Assembly: GCA_023388355.1 (NCBI GenBank)
Contig: JAEWGI010000067.1
Location: forward strand, 1-15,260
Length of the DNA stretch: 15,260 nucleotides
Reading direction: 5' to 3'
Source of the DNA: Pseudomonadota bacterium
GTDB lineage: Bacteria > Pseudomonadota > Gammaproteobacteria > Xanthomonadales > Xanthomonadaceae
This document shows, one piece after another, positions 1-5,005 of this stretch; position 1 is the stretch's first letter; each line of letters begins with the position of its first letter. The notes below the pieces were generated by a model. That model did no database searches. It was given only the letters and a program-made list of their open reading frames with translations, and was not told where the DNA came from. Both the position numbers and the translations under genes were made by a program.

Positions 1-48
1 GTGCTCAGCCGTGCCGAACTTGAGGCGGGCAAGCGCGGGCCCCGCTGA
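1..48 (+). CDS. Possible 3' end of an upstream rightward gene
   Basis: Frame 1 is open from the first base to a TGA at 46-48 and would encode a tail ending RAELEAGKRGPR. A strong rightward intrinsic terminator starts 37 bases later, as expected behind a gene. The fragment is too short to identify, and nothing beyond the open frame and the terminator supports it. An RNA gene ending here would explain the terminator equally well. Confidence 0.35.
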   Translation: MLSRAELEAGKRGPR

Positions 49-84
49 GGCCGGTTGCGCGGTGACAGCGCGGCTGGGAACGGG

Positions 85-117
85 AAAGGCCGGGCTTCGT
101 GCCCGGCCTTTCTTTTT
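85..117 (+). terminator. Rho-independent terminator
   Basis: An 11-bp perfect stem (85-95 with 101-111) encloses a TTCGT loop and is followed after one C by five T (113-117). The stem core is GGCCGGGC/GCCCGGCC with an AAA/TTT base. This is a textbook intrinsic terminator for rightward transcription entering from the window edge. Its T-run coincides with the first bases of the adjoining palindromic repeat, so the two elements abut or overlap. Confidence 0.88.
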
Positions 118-376
118 GCCACGGATCTACGCGGATCGGGGCGGATTTACACGGATCAAGCCAAAGCTCATGCGTGCAGGAGCAGCTACAGCTGCGATGG
201 CGGCAGCCTGCCTTGCGGCGACGGGTCCCCGAGTCAGACAGTTGCGACCCTTGATCGAAGTGTCACGGACTCGGCGCAGCGCCTGATCGCAGCTATAGCT
301 GCTGCTACAACAATCAGGAGCTTTTGCCCTATCCGTGTAAATCCGCCCTGATCCGCGTAAATCCGTGGCAAAAAAA
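113..376. repeat. Nested palindromic repeat element, MITE/BIME-like, no transposase
   Basis: The outer arms 118-168 and 319-369 are inverted copies of 51 bases that match at 45 positions by my alignment. An inner inverted pair, 181-198 and 286-303, matches at 17 of 18 positions. A third pair sits near the centre (CCGAGTC around 229-235 against GACTCGG around 269-275). The whole element can therefore fold into one long interrupted hairpin. Each outer arm carries a GGAT core (ATCC in the right arm) repeated at exact 10-base steps: 123, 133, 143, 153 and 331, 341, 351, 361. Motifs of the type CGGATTTACACGGAT and GGAGCAGCT..AGCTGCGAT resemble dispersed intergenic repeats of Xanthomonadaceae; that is from memory, not from a search. 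No coding gene is supported inside. It lies between the terminator and the 3' end of the sigma factor gene, so it may also stop transcription arriving from either side. Confidence 0.78.
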
Positions 377-385
377 GCTCTACGT

Positions 386-1519
386 TCAAGCCCTGAGATA
401 CAGCAGCACCAGGCCGCCGACGATCGCGAGGTTGCTGATGGCCACACCGCTGGGGCCGAAGGTCAGCCGGTACAGCAGCTGGCGCATGCGCGCGCCGTCC
501 GGATTGCGCATGGCGTCGCGGCGCAGCAGCGGCTGCATCACCCGCGCCAGCGGTCCGAGCAGCTGCCAGTTGAGGATCGCGATCGCCGCCAGCGCCAGCG
601 CGTAGGTCGGCACCAGGCTGTCGAAGCTGAAGGCCGCGGCCAGGGTCAGGCCCACGGCCAGCAGCGAGGTCCAGATGTAGGTGTGGTACACGCGCAGGAT
701 CTCGCCGCGCTCGGCTTCGTCGTCGGCATAGGCGGTGAGCATCTTCCGGCACAGCCACGCGGTGACCAGGCCGGCCAGCAGGCCCCCGCCCAGCGCGCCG
801 GCCGTGCCCAGCACGCCCTTGCCGAGCACGCTGCCCATCACGCTGCCGCCGACCTTGGCGAAGCCCGCGGCCGCGGCCGGACGGCTGAAGCCCAGCATCG
901 CGGTGACGCCCACGGCGAAGGCCGTGCCCGGGGCCGTGGCGCGGGCGAACTCGCCGAAGCGCGACAGCAGGTCGCCGTGCAGACTCTTGCGCGCACGCGA
1001 GAGACGCTTGCGCACGGCGGCGTCCGACAGGCCGAGCAGCTCCGCCACCTGGCGCGAGTTCTGGCCCTCGCGGTAGTACAGCAGCAGCACTTCGCGGCTG
1101 TCCTCGGGAAGCTCGGAAATCAACTCGGCGGCCAGGCGTTCGCGCTCGGCGTCGATCAGCTGTTCTTCGGGCAGCAGCGAGGGATCGGCGGCGTGGCTGA
1201 TCGCGATCTCCGCCGCCTCGCCGCCGATGGCGCGGTTGCGGTGCCGCCGCAGGTGGTCGAAGGCGAGGTTGCGGGTGATCTGGCGCAGCCAGGGCAGGAA
1301 GCTCGACGGGTTCTGCAGCCGCCGCAGGTTCTGCCAGGCCGAGAGGAAGGCCTCCTGGGCGATGTCCTCGCTGGCCGGCACGTCGCGGGTGATCGCCAGC
1401 GCCACCGCGGTCACCGCGTTCTGGCTGGCGACCACGATGCGGCCGTAGGCGTCGCGGTCGCCCTGCACGGCGGCCGGCAGTTCGCGCTTGATCAGCAGGT
1501 CGATGGCTTCGTTGGACAT
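386..1519 (-). CDS. ECF-type sigma-70 factor with C-terminal membrane domain
   Basis: This 377-residue protein starts like an extracytoplasmic-function sigma factor. Region 2 spans about 20-95, including DIAQEAFLSAW near 52-62, where the -10 element is recognised and core RNA polymerase is bound. Region 4 spans about 135-182 (LPEDSREVLLLYYREGQ, then helix-turn-helix VAELLGLSDAAVRKRLSRAR), which recognises the -35 element. The remaining ~195 residues are unusual: hydrophobic, probably membrane-spanning stretches lie near 234-256, 281-299, 302-324 and 357-374, with a possible one near 198-218. A usual ECF sigma is about 180-200 residues, so this is a sigma fused to a membrane module. I chose the ATG at 1519 because sigma homology begins directly after it; the frame stays open upstream to 1696, but that extension is low-complexity and overlaps the preceding gene. 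No clear ribosome binding site is visible. It is last in a leftward cluster, 58 bases after the DUF2007-like gene. The sigma assignment is firm; its regulon and signal are unknown. Confidence 0.87.
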   Translation of the reverse strand: MSNEAIDLLIKRELPAAVQGDRDAYGRIVVASQNAVTAVALAITRDVPASEDIAQEAFLSAWQNLRRLQNPSSFLPWLRQITRNLAFDHLRRHRNRAIGGEAAEIAISHAADPSLLPEEQLIDAERERLAAELISELPEDSREVLLLYYREGQNSRQVAELLGLSDAAVRKRLSRARKSLHGDLLSRFGEFARATAPGTAFAVGVTAMLGFSRPAAAAGFAKVGGSVMGSVLGKGVLGTAGALGGGLLAGLVTAWLCRKMLTAYADDEAERGEILRVYHTYIWTSLLAVGLTLAAAFSFDSLVPTYALALAAIAILNWQLLGPLARVMQPLLRRDAMRNPDGARMRQLLYRLTFGPSGVAISNLAIVGGLVLLYLRA

Positions 1520-1577
1520 GGCGGTCGGATGCAGGGGCCTGGGGGCGTGACCGCAGCGGCGTGCGGGATGTGACTGC

Positions 1578-2399
1578 TCAGAGTGTATCGGCCACGTGCC
1601 ATTCATTCCCGTCGCGGCGCACCTCCAGCCGGCGCTCGCGGACGTCCGATCCGGCGCGGGTGGTGGCGAGCGCGACCGTGCCGGCGCCAGAGCCATCGGT
1701 GCGGTACTCGCTGATCGATACCAGCAGCCATTCGCCCGCGCCTGCGCAGGCGGCCGCCGGCTGCGGCTCCAGGCCGGCCGCGCGCGCGCTGGCGAGCGCA
1801 GCCTCGCCGGCGTCCTCGCCGTCCACCGACAGGCACAGCGTGGCCGCCGGCGCGTCCGCCAGCTCCAGCGCGGCCAGGGTCGCGGCCAGGGCGGGCGGAA
1901 CGGGGATGCGGTATGCGGTGCCGGCGTCGGTGACCACCGGCTGCAGTGCCGGATCGAGCGGGGTCGGGGCGACCGGCGCGGCCGCGGGTTCGGGCAGGTC
2001 CCAGCCCGGGTTGCGGAACTGGTTGAGCCACAGCGCCAGCGCGATCACGCCCGCGATCATCAGCCACAGCTGCAGCCGCGCGCGCCGGACCGGCGAGGAC
2101 GTCCGCATCCGCGCCGCGTGGCCGCTGGCGGGCAGGAAGCTGTCGACGCTGGCCGGGCTGGCCTCGAGCAGGCCGGCCTCGCGCAGCAGCTGGCGCGCGC
2201 GCGGTTGGTCGTCCGAACGCACCACCCAGACCTCCGCGCGCGGACCGGCGTCGGCACGCTCGCGATAGCTGAAGTTGCCGCGGATCGAACTGCGGAAGCC
2301 GCGGCCGTTTTCCAGCCGCACCTCGATGCCCTCGTCCCGGAGCAGCCTGGCGACGGCCTCGGCGTTCTCGATCCGGGCGCTGCTGAAGACCTGGCGCAC
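1578..2399 (-). CDS. DUF2007-like N-domain, single-pass membrane protein of unknown function
   Basis: The 273-residue product has a small alpha/beta N-terminal domain (about 1-78: MRQVFSSARIENAEAVARLL, then GIEVRLENG and AEVWVVRSDD). Its pattern fits DUF2007, a small ferredoxin/PII-like fold proposed to take part in signalling. One transmembrane segment follows at about 109-126 (LQLWLMIAGVIALALWLN), preceded by an Arg-rich stretch that should stay cytoplasmic. A Pro/Ala linker (135-150) leads to a C-terminal domain of about 110 residues, predicted periplasmic, with two Cys near 189 and 218. The GTG start lies one base after the tesB stop (TGA-G-GTG), which implies translational coupling. The next gene downstream is the membrane sigma factor, so a role in controlling it is conceivable, but that is inference from position only. 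The DUF2007 match is from pattern memory. Confidence 0.75.
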   Translation of the reverse strand: MRQVFSSARIENAEAVARLLRDEGIEVRLENGRGFRSSIRGNFSYRERADAGPRAEVWVVRSDDQPRARQLLREAGLLEASPASVDSFLPASGHAARMRTSSPVRRARLQLWLMIAGVIALALWLNQFRNPGWDLPEPAAAPVAPTPLDPALQPVVTDAGTAYRIPVPPALAATLAALELADAPAATLCLSVDGEDAGEAALASARAAGLEPQPAAACAGAGEWLLVSISEYRTDGSGAGTVALATTRAGSDVRERRLEVRRDGNEWHVADTL

Positions 2400-2400
2400 C

Positions 2401-3300
2401 TCAGCCCGCTCCCGTCGCCGGTTTCCCGCGCGCAGCGCCGCCGACGACGCGGATCATTCCCTCCTGCACCGTGCTGGCCACCAGCCGGCCGTCGCGGCTG
2501 AACACCTGGCCGCGGGCCAGCCCGCGCGCGCCTTGGGCGCTGGGGCTGTCGATCGCGTACAGCAGCCATTCGTCGGCGCGGAACGGGCGGTGGAACCACA
2601 GCGCGTGGTCGAGCGAGGCCATCTGCACGTCGGGCTGGTAGTAGCTGATCCCGTGCGGGAAGGTGGCCGTGCCCAGCAGGTGGAAATCCGAGGCGTAGGC
2701 GAGCAGGGCGCGGTGCAGCTCGGGGCCGTCGCCGACGCGTTCGCCGAGCCGGAACCAGACCTGGTTGAACGGCGGCTGGCGCGCCGGATGCAGTTCGTTG
2801 CGCGGGTGCACCGGACGGAACTCGAACGGTCCGGCGGCGCGGTTGAGCCAGCGCTGGACCTTGCTCGGCAGGGTGGCCAGCACCTCGGGCGGCAGCGGCT
2901 CGGTCGGCGCGATGTCGTCCGGATCGGGCACCTGCGGCATCGGCGGCTGGTGTTCGACCCCGTCCTCCGGCTCCTGGAACGAGGCCGCGCAGAAGAAGAT
3001 CACCTTGCCGTGCTGGATCGCGGTCACCCGGCGCACCGAGAAGCTGCCGCCGTCGCGGGTGTGGTCGACGTCGTAGACGATCGGATGCTCGATGTCGCCG
3101 GCGCGCAGGAAGTAGGCGTGCAGCGAATGCGCCGGGCGCGGCTGTGGCAGGGTGGCCTGGGCCGCGGACAGCGCCTGGCCCAGCACCTGGCCGCCAAACA
3201 CGTACTTGGTGCCGATGTCGCGGCTCTGGCCGCGGAACAGGTTGTCCTCCAGGCGCTCGAGCGACAGCAGTTCGATCAGTTCGGAGACGGGCGGGGCCAT
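2401..3300 (-). CDS. tesB: Acyl-CoA thioesterase II (TesB)
   Basis: TesB hydrolyses medium- and long-chain acyl-CoA to free fatty acid and CoA in the cytoplasm, using two fused hot-dog domains. The 299-residue length fits the family. The N-terminal hot-dog opens with LFRGQSRDIGTKYVFGGQVLGQAL (about 21-44). The C-terminal one holds YASDFHLLG (202-210), DHALWFHRPF (231-240) and STVQEGMIR (276-284). E. coli TesB uses Asp204, Thr228 and Gln278; the equivalents here are Asp205, Ser229 and Gln279, so Thr is replaced by Ser, which keeps the hydroxyl. I prefer the ATG at 3300 over the in-frame GTG at 3309 because the protein then begins as homologs do (short lead, then SELIELLSLERLEDNLFRG). A perfect TATAAT box lies 26 bases upstream, giving a leader of roughly 20 bases. 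Its stop is followed one base later by the DUF2007-like gene. Confidence 0.95.
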   Translation of the reverse strand: MAPPVSELIELLSLERLEDNLFRGQSRDIGTKYVFGGQVLGQALSAAQATLPQPRPAHSLHAYFLRAGDIEHPIVYDVDHTRDGGSFSVRRVTAIQHGKVIFFCAASFQEPEDGVEHQPPMPQVPDPDDIAPTEPLPPEVLATLPSKVQRWLNRAAGPFEFRPVHPRNELHPARQPPFNQVWFRLGERVGDGPELHRALLAYASDFHLLGTATFPHGISYYQPDVQMASLDHALWFHRPFRADEWLLYAIDSPSAQGARGLARGQVFSRDGRLVASTVQEGMIRVVGGAARGKPATGAG

Positions 3301-3326
3301 GGCGGGCACAGCGGGAACGTGGCCGG

Positions 3327-3332
3327 ATTATA
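3327..3332 (-). promoter_or_regulatory. Consensus -10 box upstream of tesB
   Basis: Read on the minus strand these bases are TATAAT, a 6/6 match to the sigma-70 -10 element in otherwise extremely GC-rich DNA. Transcription would start near 3320, about 20 bases before the tesB ATG. No good -35 is present at 16-18 bases; that place is taken by GC-rich repeats, so activation or a weak -35 would be needed. It would drive tesB, the DUF2007-like gene and the sigma factor. Confidence 0.6.
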
Positions 3333-3344
3333 CGGTTCCGCCGC

Positions 3345-3369
3345 GCGCGGCCGGCGCGGCCGGCGCGGC
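3345..3369. repeat. Short GC-only tandem repeat (9-base unit, about 2.8 copies)
   Basis: The unit GCGCGGCCG occurs at 3345-3353 and 3354-3362, with a partial third copy at 3363-3369. It lies in the 79-base gap between the amidase stop and tesB, where the -35 of the tesB promoter should be. Copy number change here could move upstream elements relative to the -10 box; that is speculation. Confidence 0.5.
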
Positions 3370-3379
3370 GTGGCGCGGC

Positions 3380-3949
3380 TCAGGGAATGCGCTCGAGGCC
3401 CGCGGCGGCCAGCACGCGCGGCCAGGGGAACAGCGGCCCCGGATCGCGCTTGCGCGCGACCATCACCGAAGGATCGTCTTCGGCGGCCACGCGCGCGGTG
3501 TCCAGGTCTTCGTGCCCGGCGATGTGGCGCAGCGCCGGCAGCGCGACCCGCAGCTGCGCCAGCAGGGCGAGCAGGGCGGCGACCTGGGCGTCCGGGTAGG
3601 GTTCCTTCATCGCCTGGTGGCCGGCGTCGAGCCAGTGCGGCCAGCGCCCGCGGTTGACCAGCTCGATCCCCACCGAATGCCCGTTGCAGCCGCGCACGTG
3701 GTGGGCCACGCGCGTGGCCGGCACGTATTCGACGATCGATCCGTCGCGGTCGATGTACCAGTGTCCGCTGTTGCCGGTGCCGGAGTCATAGAGCACGCGC
3801 TCGCCGTACTCGCGCGCGCTGGCGAGGTCGGGCAGCTCGGTGCAGTGGATCACCACGAGGTCGACCGCTTCCGCGGCGCGGGCCTGGAGCCGCGATGCAT
3901 AGGGCAGGTGGTCGACGTGGATCGCTGCTTCAACGGTCGGTCGCGGCAT
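3380..3949 (-). CDS. N-acetylmuramoyl-L-alanine amidase, AmpD/Amidase_2 family
   Basis: Amidase_2 enzymes are zinc hydrolases that cut the bond between N-acetylmuramic acid and the stem peptide; AmpD does this on cytoplasmic anhydro-muropeptides during cell-wall recycling. The 189-residue protein has the first zinc ligand His35 (VVIHCTELPD), a core containing SGHWYIDRDGSI (61-72), RVAHHVRGCN (80-89) and GIELVNRG (94-101, with Glu96), a second His146 in AGHED, and Asp169 in KRDPGPLFPW. In AmpD the last His and Asp are about ten residues apart; here they are 23 apart, so a loop of about 13 residues is inserted. No signal peptide is visible, which favours a cytoplasmic recycling role over autolysis. 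The ATG at 3949 is the only reasonable start, and the divergent MOSC gene begins 22 bases away, so both promoters must overlap coding sequence. True AmpD or a paralog cannot be decided from this window, so no symbol is given. Confidence 0.87.
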   Translation of the reverse strand: MPRPTVEAAIHVDHLPYASRLQARAAEAVDLVVIHCTELPDLASAREYGERVLYDSGTGNSGHWYIDRDGSIVEYVPATRVAHHVRGCNGHSVGIELVNRGRWPHWLDAGHQAMKEPYPDAQVAALLALLAQLRVALPALRHIAGHEDLDTARVAAEDDPSVMVARKRDPGPLFPWPRVLAAAGLERIP

Positions 3950-3971
3950 GCGGCGATGCTAGCATTGCGCG

Positions 3972-4472
3972 ATGAAACTGCCGCCGCCCGGAAGCGATCT
4001 GCACCGCCTGATGACCTGCTTCCCGCGCCCCGGCCAGCTGCGCTGGATCGGCCTGCGCCCGGCGCGCGATGTGCCGATGCGCGAAGTCGGATCGGTGCAG
4101 GCGACGGCCGGTGCGGGCCTGTCCGGCGACCGCTACGCCGGTGGCAGCGGCAAGCGCGGGGTGACCCTGATCCAGGCCGAGCACCTGCCGGCGATCGCGG
4201 CGCTGGCCGGACACGCCGCGATCGCGCCGGCCACGCTGCGCCGCAACCTGCTGGTCTCGGGCATCGCGCTGAACGCGCTCAAGGGGCAGCGCTTCCGCAT
4301 CGGCGAGGTGCTGCTCGAAGGCACCGACGGCTGCGATCCGTGTTCGCGCATGGAGGCCGCGCTCGGGCCCGGCGGCTACAACGCGATGCGCGGCATGGGC
4401 GGGCTGTGCGCGCGGGTGCTGGAGGGCGGCACGCTGTATCTCGGCGACGCGGTGGAGTGGGTGGCGGCATGA
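3972..4472 (+). CDS. MOSC domain-containing protein
   Basis: The 166-residue protein is a stand-alone MOSC domain, a beta-barrel fold found at the end of molybdenum cofactor sulfurases and in small proteins such as YiiM, thought to handle sulfur or molybdenum cofactor. Supporting features are GLSGDRYAGGSGKRGVTLIQ (49-68), the family-typical PATLRRNLLVSGIALNAL (86-103), and GTDGCDPCSRME (117-128), which holds the conserved Cys (Cys124, with Cys121 nearby). The substrate is not predictable. Its TGA overlaps the ATG of the next gene (ATGA), so it heads a coupled rightward set. The ATG at 3972 places the protein directly beside the divergent amidase start. Confidence 0.87.
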   Translation: MKLPPPGSDLHRLMTCFPRPGQLRWIGLRPARDVPMREVGSVQATAGAGLSGDRYAGGSGKRGVTLIQAEHLPAIAALAGHAAIAPATLRRNLLVSGIALNALKGQRFRIGEVLLEGTDGCDPCSRMEAALGPGGYNAMRGMGGLCARVLEGGTLYLGDAVEWVAA

Positions 4473-5005
4473 GCGCGCGCGGCCACTGCATCCTCTCGCA
4501 CGGCTTCGAGAGCGGGCCGCATGCGGGCAAGGTCAGCGCGCTGGCCGAGGTCGCGCAGCGGCTGGGCTGGAGCCATGAACGCCCCGACTACACCGACCTG
4601 GACGCCAGTCCCGGCTTCGGTCGCCATGGCGACGTGGCCGCGCGCGTGGCGCGGCTGCAGGCGCTGGCCACCGCCGCCGCCGCGCGTGGTCCGCTGGTGC
4701 TGGCCGGTTCCAGCCTGGGGGCGTGGATTTCCGGCTACGTCTCGCTGCGGGTGCCGGTGCAGGGGCTGTTCCTGATGGCGCCGCCTACGCGCATGGGCGA
4801 TGCGCCCGCGCTGGTGGCGGCAGAGGTGCCGACTTCGATCGTGCACGGCTGGCATGACGAGCTGATCCGGGCCGTGGACGTGGTCGAATGGGCGCGCGCG
4901 CGCAGCGCGACCCTGCTGCTGGTCGACGACGCGCACCGCCTGTCCGGACACGTCGAGGCCACGGCGCAGGCCTTCGCCAGGCTGCTTGCAAGCCTCGCGG
5001 CATGA
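4469..5005 (+). CDS. Small alpha/beta-hydrolase (YqiA/RBBP9-like esterase)
   Basis: This compact 178-residue alpha/beta-hydrolase has [11 protein letters not shown] (11-21) as the oxyanion-hole loop after strand 1 and the nucleophile elbow GSSLG (80-84, Ser82). HGWHDELI (126-133) supplies the acid residue Asp130, and DDAHRLSGH (153-161) offers the catalytic His, either His156 or His161. There is no signal peptide, so it is cytoplasmic. The size and short lid resemble the YqiA/UPF0227 and RBBP9 groups; the substrate is unknown. The start is fixed by the ATGA overlap with the MOSC gene, and its own TGA overlaps the ATG of rlmL in the same way, so the three genes are translationally coupled. Confidence 0.87.
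   Translation: MSARGHCILSHGFESGPHAGKVSALAEVAQRLGWSHERPDYTDLDASPGFGRHGDVAARVARLQALATAAAARGPLVLAGSSLGAWISGYVSLRVPVQGLFLMAPPTRMGDAPALVAAEVPTSIVHGWHDELIRAVDVVEWARARSATLLLVDDAHRLSGHVEATAQAFARLLASLAA

Noticed and set aside
11..351. Small plus-strand frames across the palindromic repeat
   Set aside because: They are translations of inverted repeats with no ribosome binding site; similar frames appear on the minus strand because of the symmetry.
113..376. CRISPR array or insertion sequence
   Set aside because: The repeats are inverted, not direct, with no regular spacers; there is no transposase frame and no obvious target-site duplication.
365..1573. 402-codon plus-strand frame opposite the sigma factor
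   Set aside because: Gln/His/Arg/Gly-rich antisense shadow. The minus strand holds clear sigma-70 regions 2 and 4.
3152..4468. Upstream extension of the alpha/beta-hydrolase frame to 3152
   Set aside because: It runs antisense to tesB and the amidase and then through the MOSC gene in another frame. Hydrolase homology begins only at the ATG at 4469.
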